From Lachnospiraceae bacterium UBA1759 (GTDB lineage Bacteria > Bacillota > Clostridia > Lachnospirales > Lachnospiraceae): 64,000 bases of DNA. Position numbers and translations under genes: made by a program. The notes under the pieces were generated by a model. The model had not been told where the DNA came from. It did not search any database and saw nothing but the letters and a program-made list of their open reading frames with translations. Location of the stretch: positions 196,762 to 260,761 of the forward strand of contig DCHF01000055.1 of assembly GCA_002315555.1 (NCBI GenBank), given 5' to 3'. Shown one piece after another: positions 9,199-16,921 of this stretch. Position 1 is the first letter of the stretch; every line of letters begins with the position of its first letter.

Positions 9199-10011
9199 AT
9201 GATCATCGACATGGAACGCATGGATCAGGCAGATATCAGTCTCTCAGACATCACACCGTCCTATCGCTATCACCGATTTGAAAACAGCTACGACCTCCGG
9301 AATTCCCCGAAAAAGACCCACACGCTCCTTCTGTTCAGCGGCTGCACCGGAGACTATTCCTTCACGGACGGTACTGCGCTTCATGCTGCGGAAAATGACA
9401 TCGTTTACATCCCGCAGGGGCTCGGCTATGCCGTCGACTTCACCCAGCGTAACGCCGAGTACGGCTGTGTCCGCATCGAGTTCCGCATGCTCCAAAACGG
9501 AGAGTCCTGCAGTCTCTCGGCCTCCGCGTTTTCCTTTAGGAACAGCGATCCGAAGCTTGAGCGGGATTTTCTGGACATGGCGGAGGAAGCGGGACATCCG
9601 ATGCCCTCCAGGCTTTACATCAAATCAAAAATGTTCCATCTCCTCGACAGGATCCACCGCCACATGTATGAATCAGGTCTCGACCGCACAAAATTCGGCA
9701 TCATCCGCACCGGGATCCTGTATCTGGAAAAGGACACCGAACAGAAAAAGAGCATCGGGGAGATCGCGGCCGACTGCGGCGTGAGCAGTGTCTATTTCCG
9801 GAAGCTCTTCCGCGAATATGCCGGCGTGAGCCCGGTGGAATTCAGGATCCGGAAAAAGCTCGAGCGCGCTGCGGAGCTTTTGTCGACCGGAGAGATGAAT
9901 GTCACAGAGACCGCGTACGCCTGCGGCTTTGATGATGTGTGTTACTTCGAGCGCCTGTTCAGAAGCAGGATGAACTGTACGCCCGGGGAATACCGGCGCA
10001 GAGGGGATTAA
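9199..10011 (+). CDS. AraC-family transcriptional regulator
   Basis: A 270-residue regulator with an N-terminal cupin-like sensing domain (about residues 1-140; LLFSGCTGDYSFTDG and NDIVYIPQGLGY are typical of the barrel) and a C-terminal AraC DNA-binding domain with two helix-turn-helix units, IGEIAADCGVSSVYFRKLF and VTETAYACGFDDVCYFERLF. Such proteins usually sense a sugar or small metabolite. A good AGGAG precedes the ATG. The divergent M29-like gene and the rhamnosidase-like remnant downstream suggest that it once controlled, or still controls, a small catabolic locus. Confidence 0.9.
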   Translation: MIIDMERMDQADISLSDITPSYRYHRFENSYDLRNSPKKTHTLLLFSGCTGDYSFTDGTALHAAENDIVYIPQGLGYAVDFTQRNAEYGCVRIEFRMLQNGESCSLSASAFSFRNSDPKLERDFLDMAEEAGHPMPSRLYIKSKMFHLLDRIHRHMYESGLDRTKFGIIRTGILYLEKDTEQKKSIGEIAADCGVSSVYFRKLFREYAGVSPVEFRIRKKLERAAELLSTGEMNVTETAYACGFDDVCYFERLFRSRMNCTPGEYRRRGD

Positions 10012-10122
10012 ACTTGTTTTCCCCACTTAGCGCTCTGCGCGCTTGAAGGGGGGCGCCACTTCTGAGATGAACTTGAAGGATTGCGAAGCCACGCACACAG
10101 GTGATATACTGACTGACAAGTC

Positions 10123-10302
10123 CATATAAGAGGCTTCCGTTCGGAATTCTTCAATCCCGGCTGCCGCGCCTTCCTTGAGCGGTGCCTTGAGGTCTTGGAG
10201 CAGATCCTTGACTACTTCAGGCAGTTTGCGCGCGCAGACGGACTCCTGGAAAGTGCCTATGACAAGTGGAATCTCGTGGACTGGCCGAAGAATCTCCGCT
10301 GA
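10123..10302 (+). pseudogene. Remnant of an alpha-L-rhamnosidase-like gene
   Basis: A plus-strand frame of 59 codons without a plausible start reads through LEVLEQILDYFRQF, ADGLLESAYDKW and NLVDWPKNLR before a stop. This order (helix, then DGLLE, then W-x-V-DWP) is the pattern found inside the (alpha/alpha)6 barrel of GH78-like alpha-L-rhamnosidases, which normally extend about 200 residues further. There is no ribosome site, and an in-frame stop lies at 10114-10116. I read it as an internal fragment left by deletion. The identification is by eye and should be tested by a protein search. Confidence 0.55.
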
Positions 10303-10311
10303 CAAAAAGAT

Positions 10312-10350
10312 GGGGCTGTGAAAAAATAACGTTTTTTCACAGCCCCTTTT
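10312..10350. terminator. Strong terminator between the rhamnosidase remnant and fba
   Basis: A perfect 15-bp stem (GGGGCTGTGAAAAAA with its complement, 5-nt loop TAACG) with T-runs on both sides; it ends the aldolase transcript on the minus strand and any transcript from the left. Confidence 0.9.
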
Positions 10351-10370
10351 ATTATGCCTCAGCAGTCGTT

Positions 10371-11258
10371 TTACAGCGTGACCGGACGGGTGCCGAACAG
10401 CTCCATATGATGCTTGATGTAATCCTTTGCAGCCTTCTGGCCCATACCTACAAGTGCGTTGAAGACCGGACGACGGCCGGCTTCGTTCATCTTGTCAAGA
10501 GCAGCAACGATGGCCTTACCACCCTCGATCTGAACGTAGGTAGCGAAGTTGATCTTAACGATACCGTTCTCGATGCAGGTACGGAACTGCTCATCGGTCA
10601 GACCGGAAGCACCGTGCATAACAAGCGGAACCGGAATCGCTTCGCGGATCTCTGCGATACGCTCGTAGTTCAGGACCGGCTCGGTAGCATAGAAGCCGTG
10701 AGCGGTACCGATGGAAACTGCAAGCAGGTCGGTATTGGTCTCTTCATAGAAGCGCTTTGCGTCTTCAACGGAGGTGTACTGAGAATTGTTCAGGTCGTTG
10801 TTGCTTGCAACGTGGCCGATCTCCGCTTCAACGAGAACGTCACATGCATGAGCGGCTTCGATAACTCTCTTGGTCAGCGCGATGTTTTCATCCATCGGAG
10901 CCTGAGAAGCATCGATCATGACGGAGGATGCACGGTTCTGGATACCGCGGATGCATCCGCCAAAGGTTCTGGTATGATCAAGATGGATAATGACCGGAAC
11001 CGGGCTGTTTGCGGCACGTGCGATGACCATGTTGATCAGTGCCTTGGTAGCTGCTGCGTTCAGCATGCTGTTGCCTTCCGGAGCTTCCGGATCATGGAAG
11101 TCCCAGATCTGCAGCATAGCCGGAACACCGAGCTCTTCAGCAGCGGTCAAGATAGCATCTGCAGTGTTGATATCGAATGCGTTGAAAGCACCGATGGCCC
11201 AACGCTCTTCTCTTGCCTGCGCAAGGATCTTCTTCTCCTGAGTACCTGTTACGATCAT
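10371..11258 (-). CDS. fba: Class II fructose-bisphosphate aldolase family protein
   Basis: A 295-residue zinc-dependent class II aldolase. HLDHT (92-96) holds the catalytic Asp94 and zinc His95, with further zinc ligands in GTAHG (His187) and HGASGL (His215); KINFAT follows. These enzymes cleave fructose- or tagatose-1,6-bisphosphate into triose phosphates in the cytoplasm. The length fits the family; substrate choice between fructose and tagatose forms cannot be settled by eye. The ATG at 11258 has AGAGG upstream. It is a single-gene transcript ending at the terminator at 10312-10350. The 5' leader holds a small GC hairpin. Confidence 0.88.
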   Translation of the reverse strand: MIVTGTQEKKILAQAREERWAIGAFNAFDINTADAILTAAEELGVPAMLQIWDFHDPEAPEGNSMLNAAATKALINMVIARAANSPVPVIIHLDHTRTFGGCIRGIQNRASSVMIDASQAPMDENIALTKRVIEAAHACDVLVEAEIGHVASNNDLNNSQYTSVEDAKRFYEETNTDLLAVSIGTAHGFYATEPVLNYERIAEIREAIPVPLVMHGASGLTDEQFRTCIENGIVKINFATYVQIEGGKAIVAALDKMNEAGRRPVFNALVGMGQKAAKDYIKHHMELFGTRPVTL

Positions 11259-11298
11259 GTAATTACCTCTGGTTTGTTTGATAGTAGTATTGTTTTGC

Positions 11299-11314
11299 GA
11301 CCCTCTCCAGGGTC
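11299..11314 (-). promoter_or_regulatory. Hairpin in the fba 5' leader
   Basis: GACCCT and AGGGTC pair around a CTCC loop about 40 nt before the aldolase start. It has no U-run, so it is not a terminator; it may stabilise the mRNA. An A/T tract with a CATAAT-like -10 on the minus strand lies near 11355-11360. Confidence 0.4.
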
Positions 11315-11495
11315 ATGATTTCATAAGAACTGCGTGAAACGCACAACTATACATATTATGCCACAAAATTTTTTTTTTGCATCAGTATTTTTTAAAAAAA
11401 TATGTGGACAATACTGCCTGTTTTTTATTGAAATTCACGTAATGCGGCTTGATATACGCGCGTTTTAAGGCTCGTTTCAACATTGGCCGATATTC

Positions 11496-11588
11496 TATAA
11501 TAGTCGGCATCTATCCGGCCGGCGGAACGGAGCAACTCATGGAACTGAAAAAAGCCATGAAGGACATAATGTCTTTCATGGCTTTTCT
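11496..11588 (+). ncRNA. Possible short transcript between a TATAAT box and a strong hairpin
   Basis: In the 344-nt gap between fba and proS, a perfect TATAAT at 11496-11501 on the plus strand (weak -35) would start a transcript near 11508 that meets the terminator hairpin at 11548-11588, giving about 80 nt. No good open frame with a ribosome site lies inside. The rest of the gap (11315-11490) is A/T-rich with nothing recognisable. This is a weak candidate small RNA; the hairpin certainly also serves proS. Confidence 0.25.
11548..11588. terminator. Terminator of proS
   Basis: AAAAGCCATGAA pairs with TTCATGGCTTTT, with an inner GACAT/ATGTC pairing; on the minus strand the stem is followed by a T-run, just past the proS stop. 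Confidence 0.85.
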
Positions 11589-11601
11589 GTTATCGACGGA
11601 C

Positions 11602-13344
11602 TCAGATACGTTCCTTTACGTTTTCGTTGATCTCCGCAAAGAGCTTTTCGATCATCGCCTGAACCTCGGCGACCGCATTGTCGTAATCCACAAGAGCGGA
11701 GTAACGCTTGTCGCGGGTGACCATTTCCACCTGGCCGTTCTTCAGATTTTTGGGACCGACCACAACGCGGACCGGCACGCCCAGAAGATCGGCGTCGGCA
11801 AACATGGCGCCGGCACGGATGTCGCGGTCGTCATAAAGGACTTCCACGCCCTTGGCCTGCAGTGCGGCATAGAGCTTATCGGCTGCGGCTTTGCATTCGG
11901 CATCGTCCACGCGCATGCAGCACAGATGGACCTGCCACGGTGCGATGGAGATGGGCCAGACGGGACCGTAGTTATCGTGCTTGGCCTCCATGACGGAAGC
12001 GGCCAGACGGCCCACACCGATGCCGTAACAGCCCATGATCGGGATCTGCTCCCCGCCGTTCTCATCGATATAGGTCATGCCCATGCTCTTTGAGTACTTG
12101 GTACCCAGCTGGAAGATGTTGCCGACTTCGATGCCGCGGCTGATCTTGATGGACTTCTTACCGCAGCACGGGCAGATATCGCCGGTGCGGATCTTGGCAA
12201 CATCGACGTATTCCACATCGCCGATATCACGTTTGATATTGAGTCCGATGTAGTGGTAATCCGGCTCGTTGGCGCCGGCACAGAGACTTTCGATGCCCTC
12301 TAACGTACGGTCGTAAATGACGGTGCAGTTCGCGTGCTGATTGTAGGGGCCGCAGAAGCCCGGAACGATGCCGGAATCTTCGCTGATCTCCGCCGGATGG
12401 ACCTTGTCCTTTAACAGATTGGTCAGCTTCGTTTCATTGATCTCATAGTCACCGCGGATGAAGACGATGACATAGGAATCATCGCTGTTCTTCTGATAAA
12501 TGACGGCCTTGCAGGATTCCTCGGTGCGGCTGTTCAGATAATTGCAGACATCCTCGATGGTCTTCTGATGCGGAGTGTAGACCTTTTCGAGGTCCTGCAT
12601 CGGGGAAACACCGGAGTTGTCGGCGGTGGTGTCGGCCGCTTCCATGTTGGCACTGTAGCCGCATTCCGGACACAGGACGATGGAGTCCTCGCCGGCGTCC
12701 ACAAGCAGCATGTATTCGTGAGAAACGCTGCCACCGATCATGCCGGAGTCGGATTTTACGGAAACGACCTCCGGGATACCGGCTCTTTCAAAGATACGGT
12801 CATAAGCATTGGCCATGCGTGCGTAATACTGTTCCAGATCCTCCTGTGAGGTATGGAAGGAATACGCATCCTTCATCGTAAATTCGCGGACGCGGATCAG
12901 GCCTGCGCGCGGTCTTGCCTCATCGCGGAACTTGGTCTGGATCTGATAAATGGAAAACGGATACTTGGCATAGGTGCTGCCGTATTCGCGCACCAGTTGT
13001 ACAGCGGCTTCCTCGTGTGTCATACCGAGGACCATCTTTGCGCCGGAGCGGTCTTCAAAGCGGAGCAGTTCCTTACCGACGCTTTCGTAGCGGCCGGATT
13101 CCTCCCAAAGAGAGCCGGGCAGTGCGACCGGGAACAGGACCTCCTGTGAATCGCAGGCATCCATTTCATCGCGGATGATGGCCTCGATCTTTGCGGTGAC
13201 GCGCTTCATCGGCGGGTACAGAGAGTAGATACCGTTGGAAACATTTTTGATATAACCGCCGCGGACGGAGAAGGTATGGCTGTCGATGACACAATCAGCC
13301 GGTTTTTCCTTAAATCTCAGACCGACAAGATTTGCAAGCTTCAT
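11602..13344 (-). CDS. proS: Prolyl-tRNA synthetase
   Basis: A 580-residue class II aminoacyl-tRNA synthetase charging tRNA-Pro. Class II signatures are present: VLGMTHEEAA, TKFRDEARPRAGLIRVREF (motif 2) and GCYGIGVGRL (motif 3). Between them lies an insertion (about residues 230-390) corresponding to the editing domain of bacterial-type ProS, so this is the long prokaryotic form. The C-terminus is an anticodon-binding domain (WQVHLCCMRVDD onward). The start at 13344 is chosen because AAAGGAG lies 6 nt upstream; the extra 15 codons of the longer frame cover the leader hairpin. It has its own promoter and terminator. Confidence 0.96.
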   Translation of the reverse strand: MKLANLVGLRFKEKPADCVIDSHTFSVRGGYIKNVSNGIYSLYPPMKRVTAKIEAIIRDEMDACDSQEVLFPVALPGSLWEESGRYESVGKELLRFEDRSGAKMVLGMTHEEAAVQLVREYGSTYAKYPFSIYQIQTKFRDEARPRAGLIRVREFTMKDAYSFHTSQEDLEQYYARMANAYDRIFERAGIPEVVSVKSDSGMIGGSVSHEYMLLVDAGEDSIVLCPECGYSANMEAADTTADNSGVSPMQDLEKVYTPHQKTIEDVCNYLNSRTEESCKAVIYQKNSDDSYVIVFIRGDYEINETKLTNLLKDKVHPAEISEDSGIVPGFCGPYNQHANCTVIYDRTLEGIESLCAGANEPDYHYIGLNIKRDIGDVEYVDVAKIRTGDICPCCGKKSIKISRGIEVGNIFQLGTKYSKSMGMTYIDENGGEQIPIMGCYGIGVGRLAASVMEAKHDNYGPVWPISIAPWQVHLCCMRVDDAECKAAADKLYAALQAKGVEVLYDDRDIRAGAMFADADLLGVPVRVVVGPKNLKNGQVEMVTRDKRYSALVDYDNAVAEVQAMIEKLFAEINENVKERI

Positions 13345-13376
13345 AGGAACTCCTTTCAAACAACAAAATAAAAAAA

Positions 13377-13404
13377 CGTCCCGGGCCATATTTCACAAGG
13401 GACG
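13377..13404 (-). promoter_or_regulatory. Terminator-like hairpin in the proS leader
   Basis: On the minus strand CGTCCC and GGGACG pair around 16 nt and are followed at once by seven U residues, 30 nt before the proS start. It could attenuate transcription of proS. No T-box core motif is visible and the leader (about 75 nt) is too short for a T-box. Confidence 0.5.
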
Positions 13405-13424
13405 GATGGAGTTGTTTTACAACC

Positions 13425-13458
13425 ATTATAATGTAGGACAATTCGCAGAGGATGTCAA
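13425..13458 (-). promoter_or_regulatory. proS: Promoter of proS
   Basis: On the minus strand TTGACA (13458-13453) is followed after 17 nt by TACATT (13435-13430), overlapped by TATAAT (13430-13425). Confidence 0.65.
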
Positions 13459-13580
13459 TACAAAGTACGGCATATATCATAAGTGATATTACATCATAGC
13501 CAATCGGGTATTAGGCGCGCGGAAAAGTATAATGTATGATAGATGAAGAAATAAAATATCCAACAAAAGGAGATCATGTA

Positions 13581-14321
13581 ATGAAAACAGCGATTATTAC
13601 CGGTGGTTCCAGAGGTATCGGCGAAGCGATGGTTTTAAAGCTTGCTGAAATGGGCTACAATGTTGTTGCAAACTATCGTTCCGATTCTTCCAAGGCGCTG
13701 ACCGAGGCTCTGATCGAAAAGATCGAAAAGGAATACGGCGTACAGGGCCTGGCAGTACAGGCTGATGTCTCCAAGTATGAAGACTGCGAAAAGCTTGTGA
13801 ATGCGGCAGTTGCAAAGTTCGGCGAAAAGATCGATGTTCTTGTAAACAATGCCGGTATCACCAACAATGCACCGTTCTGCGAGCTTCCGCAGGAAAAGTA
13901 CATGTCTGTTCTTGAGACCAACCTGATCTCTGCTTTCCATATGTGCCATTTCGTTGTACCGTACATGGTAAAGGCAAACGAAGGCTGCGTTATCAGCACT
14001 TCCTCCATCGGCGGTCTGATGGGCGTTGCGAACCAGGCAGACTACTGTGCATCAAAGTCCGGTCTGATCGGTATGACCCGTGCACTGGCAATGGAATTCG
14101 GTAAGCAGAACATTCGCTTCAACTGCATCTGCCCGGGCATGATCTGGACCGATATGCTCCGCGGTGTAAACCAGGATGAAGTAAACGCACTGGCGATGGC
14201 GATCCCGATGGGTAAGATCGGTGATTGCGATGATATCGCAGTTGCTATGGAATTCCTGATCAAGGATAAGTACATGACCGGTCAGTACGTATCGCCGAAC
14301 GGTGGTATCTACATGCCGTAA
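13581..14321 (+). CDS. SDR-family oxidoreductase (FabG-like)
   Basis: A 246-residue short-chain dehydrogenase/reductase. The N-terminal cofactor motif is TGGSRGIGEA, followed by NNAG (NVLVNNAGI region), catalytic Ser in STSSIGG and the catalytic YCASK tetrad residues. The C-terminus reads TGQYVSPNGGIYMP, close to FabG (TGQ...VNGG). It reduces a keto group using NAD(P)H; 3-oxoacyl-ACP reductase is the nearest relative, but no fatty-acid genes are nearby, so another substrate is likely. The start is set at 13581, behind AAAGGAGA. A TATAAT at 13528-13533 is a likely -10, and a terminator follows. Confidence 0.85.
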   Translation: MKTAIITGGSRGIGEAMVLKLAEMGYNVVANYRSDSSKALTEALIEKIEKEYGVQGLAVQADVSKYEDCEKLVNAAVAKFGEKIDVLVNNAGITNNAPFCELPQEKYMSVLETNLISAFHMCHFVVPYMVKANEGCVISTSSIGGLMGVANQADYCASKSGLIGMTRALAMEFGKQNIRFNCICPGMIWTDMLRGVNQDEVNALAMAIPMGKIGDCDDIAVAMEFLIKDKYMTGQYVSPNGGIYMP

Positions 14322-14340
14322 CCGTTTATAACGGATCAAG

Positions 14341-14370
14341 AAAGAGCGCGCGAAAAGCGGGCTCTTTTTT
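14341..14370 (+). terminator. Terminator of the SDR gene
   Basis: AAAGAGC pairs with GCTCTTT around a short GC core (CGC/GCG), followed by a T-run. Confidence 0.75.
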
Positions 14371-14460
14371 ATTGAATTCCCGAAGCATACCCATTTGGAA
14401 AGTGTCAAAAACCGTCCTTGCGACCGGAGAAATCTGTACAGAATCAACAAAAATGCAGCC

Positions 14461-14516
14461 GCTTTAGCACTTTAGCACAATAGAGTGTTGACGCGCTAAA
14501 GCAACTGTGCTAATAT
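14461..14516 (+). promoter_or_regulatory. Promoter and operator-like repeats of the amino-acid ABC operon
   Basis: TTGACG (14488-14493), a 17-nt spacer and TAATAT (14511-14516) form the promoter. Around it are two direct copies of TTTAGCAC (14463-14470, 14471-14478), an inverted GCTAAAGC in the spacer (14495-14502) and GTGCTAA (14507-14513) over the -10 box. The half-sites on both sides suit a dimeric repressor that may loop or occlude the promoter. Confidence 0.55.
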
Positions 14517-14581
14517 AACTCCGTTACATTTGAACAAACGGGAACGTAAACAAGAATGTGTCCCGAAAAGAGGAGTTTAAT

Positions 14582-15436
14582 ATGAAGAAGATCACAGCAT
14601 TATTACTTTCGGTATTATGTGTTCTCTGCCTGGCTTCCTGCGGAACCAAAAAGGCAGATGAGCCGTCCATCGACCCGGCGGTCGATCGTTTAGGCGCCAT
14701 CAAGCAGAAGGGTTACCTTGAAGTTTGTACCGAGCCGTATTTCGCACCGAACGAATTCATCGATGTTTCCAAGACCGGTCAGGATCAGTACCAGGGTATG
14801 GATATCGAACTTGCAAAGTACATCGCCGACAAGATCGGTGTTGAACTTAAGATCGTTCCGCTGGAATTCGGCGCCGTTCTTGCGGGTATTGCAGAAGGCA
14901 AGTATGATCTGGCAATTTCCGCACTGGCATATTCTCCGTCCAGAGCCGAGTCCATGGCAATGTCCAAGGGCTACTACTTTGGCGGTGACGGCTACGGTAT
15001 CGTCTGCAGAGCGGAAGATGTTGACAAGTATCAGACCATCGAAGATGTTCAGCAGGCCGTTGTAATTACGCAGAGCGGCTCCGTTCAGGAAGCGATGTAC
15101 AAGCTGTATGTCGGCACCTCCAAGGAATTCAAGCTGACCTCCAGCATGACCGATACCTACCTGGCAGTTCAGGAAGGTAAGGCCGATGTCGGTATCGTTG
15201 CCTGCTCCGCAGCGCAGCTGTACGCAGACGCGAACCAGAATAAGCTTGCGGTTCCGGCGCTTCGTTTCGATGTATCCGAGGAACTGACCGGTACCCGTGT
15301 CGGTGCTTGCCTCGACGGTACGGACAGTCTGATGGAAGTTGTTAACGAGTGCATTGACGAACTGCTTGCCGACGGCACGATGCAGAAGTGGCACGACGAA
15401 GCCGAAGCATACGCAAAGAAACTTGGCGTAGATTGA
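14582..15436 (+). CDS. Amino-acid ABC transporter substrate-binding lipoprotein (family 3)
   Basis: A 284-residue lipoprotein with a signal peptide ending in the lipobox LASC. The mature part is a family 3 periplasmic-type binding protein: YLEVCTEPYFAPNEF at the start, MDIELAKYIADKIGVELK, then the two-lobe pattern ending in ADGTMQKWHDEAEAY. It captures a polar amino acid or related compound outside the membrane and passes it to the permease encoded next. The start at 14582 follows GAGGAG. Downstream are permease, ATPase and an AbgB-like amidohydrolase, so the ligand may be an N-acylated or amino-acid-conjugated compound; this is inference. Confidence 0.9.
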   Translation: MKKITALLLSVLCVLCLASCGTKKADEPSIDPAVDRLGAIKQKGYLEVCTEPYFAPNEFIDVSKTGQDQYQGMDIELAKYIADKIGVELKIVPLEFGAVLAGIAEGKYDLAISALAYSPSRAESMAMSKGYYFGGDGYGIVCRAEDVDKYQTIEDVQQAVVITQSGSVQEAMYKLYVGTSKEFKLTSSMTDTYLAVQEGKADVGIVACSAAQLYADANQNKLAVPALRFDVSEELTGTRVGACLDGTDSLMEVVNECIDELLADGTMQKWHDEAEAYAKKLGVD

Positions 15437-15463
15437 TCTTAGCAAAAATCATCACTATTTTTC

Positions 15464-15500
15464 AATCACCGGAGGCGGACTCTCCCCGTCCCCGGTGATT
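15464..15500 (+). promoter_or_regulatory. Intercistronic hairpin between binding protein and permease genes
   Basis: AATCACCGG pairs with CCGGTGATT around 19 nt, with no U-run. Such hairpins commonly protect the binding-protein mRNA so that it is made in excess over the membrane subunits. Confidence 0.6.
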
Positions 15501-15521
15501 GTGACGTTGAAGGGATTCTTT

Positions 15522-16184
15522 ATGGAATACATCATCAAAATTCTGCAGAGATATTACATGGTGTTCCTCCGCGGTCTGTGGGGAACCATCTGGCTCTCGG
15601 TCGTTACGATCATTTTCGGTTCGATCCTGGGTGTTCTTGTTGCGCTGATGCGTATGGGCAAAAACAAGGTGCTGAACGGCATCGCCAGCGTGTACATTGA
15701 GATCCTGCGCGGTACACCGGTACTTCTGCAGCTGTACTTTTTCTGGCTGGGACTTCCGAAGCTGCTCGTGATGTTTGAACCGAGTGACACGTTCTGCATC
15801 ATCGTGGCACTGGTCATTAACTCGTCCGCATACGTGGCGGAGATCATCCGTGCAGGCATCGGTGCCGTAGATAAGGGACAGTTCGAGGCGGCTCGAAGCC
15901 TGGGCCTTTCCGAGCGCAACATGATGGCCAAGGTCATTATGCCGCAGGCTATCAAGAATATTCTTCCTGCCATCGGCAATGAATTCATCTCAATTATCAA
16001 GGGTACGTCCCTTGCATCCACGTTCTTCATCGTGGAACTGACGACCAGCTTTAAGACGATCCAGTCCACTACGTTCCGTGCGATCGAACCGCTCCTGATC
16101 TCAGGTGTGATCTACTTCGTACTGACATTCACGCTGTCAAGACTGCTTCGTATTATGGAAAGGAGGATGAAAGCCAGTGACTGA
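15522..16184 (+). CDS. Amino-acid ABC transporter permease (HisM/GlnP family)
   Basis: A 220-residue integral membrane subunit with about five membrane segments. [16 protein letters not shown] and the coupling-helix sequence [22 protein letters not shown] are family hallmarks. The start at 15522 has GAAGGGA upstream, and the longer frame runs into the intercistronic hairpin. It overlaps the ATPase gene by 8 nt, so the two are coupled. Confidence 0.9.
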   Translation: MEYIIKILQRYYMVFLRGLWGTIWLSVVTIIFGSILGVLVALMRMGKNKVLNGIASVYIEILRGTPVLLQLYFFWLGLPKLLVMFEPSDTFCIIVALVINSSAYVAEIIRAGIGAVDKGQFEAARSLGLSERNMMAKVIMPQAIKNILPAIGNEFISIIKGTSLASTFFIVELTTSFKTIQSTTFRAIEPLLISGVIYFVLTFTLSRLLRIMERRMKASD

Positions 16185-16911
16185 TGTTATTATTCGTACA
16201 GAGGGCCTGACCAAGAGCTTCGGCGAGTTACAGGTCTTAAAGGGCATCGATACCGAGATCCGAAAGGGCGAGGTCGTATCGATCATCGGACCGTCCGGCG
16301 GCGGCAAATCCACGTTCCTGCGCTGCCTCAACCTGCTTGAAACTCCCACATCCGGTAAAGTACTTTTTGAAGGTACGGACCTGACCGACAAAAAGACCAA
16401 TATCCAGCAGGTGCGCCAGCGCATCGGTATGGTATTCCAGAACTTTAACGTCTTCCCCAACATGACCGTGCTTGACAATATCACGCTTGCGCCTATACTG
16501 GAGAAGAAGGTACCGAAGGCAGAAGCGGAAGCCCGTGCGCGTGAGCTTCTGGCCAGAGTCGGTCTTTCCGACAAGGAAAACGAGTACCCGAGAAAACTGT
16601 CCGGTGGTCAGAAGCAGCGCCTCAGCATCGTGCGTGCGCTTGCGATGGACCCCGATGTCATGTTGTTTGACGAGCCCACCTCCGCACTGGATCCGGAAAT
16701 GGTAAAAGAGGTTCTGAATGTTATCAAGGACCTTGTAAAGACCGGTATGACCTGCCTGATCGTAACGCATGAAATGGCGTTTGCACAGGAAGTCTCCGAC
16801 CGCGTTTTCTTTATCTGCGACGGTATTATCAAGGAAGAGGGCGATCCTCAGACATTATTCACCTGCCCGAGAGATCCGGCAACCATCCGTTTCCTGAGCA
16901 TGGTACTGTAA
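16177..16911 (+). CDS. Amino-acid ABC transporter ATPase (GlnQ family)
   Basis: A 244-residue cytoplasmic ATPase that drives the adjacent permease. Visible are Walker [10 protein letters not shown], the Q-loop region VFQNFNVFP, signature LSGGQKQR, Walker [15 protein letters not shown] and the switch His in [10 protein letters not shown]. The start is a GTG at 16177. All catalytic residues are present. Confidence 0.93.
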   Translation: MTDVIIRTEGLTKSFGELQVLKGIDTEIRKGEVVSIIGPSGGGKSTFLRCLNLLETPTSGKVLFEGTDLTDKKTNIQQVRQRIGMVFQNFNVFPNMTVLDNITLAPILEKKVPKAEAEARARELLARVGLSDKENEYPRKLSGGQKQRLSIVRALAMDPDVMLFDEPTSALDPEMVKEVLNVIKDLVKTGMTCLIVTHEMAFAQEVSDRVFFICDGIIKEEGDPQTLFTCPRDPATIRFLSMVL

Positions 16912-16921
16912 AGGGGAAAAT

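Noticed and set aside
10027..10305. A 92-codon minus-strand frame in the gap before fba
   Set aside because: The plus-strand frame has glycosidase-like sequence, while the minus frame has no ribosome site and no recognisable pattern.
13345..13460. T-box riboswitch before proS
   Set aside because: The leader is only about 75 nt and the conserved T-box core sequence was not found; only a plain terminator-like hairpin is present.
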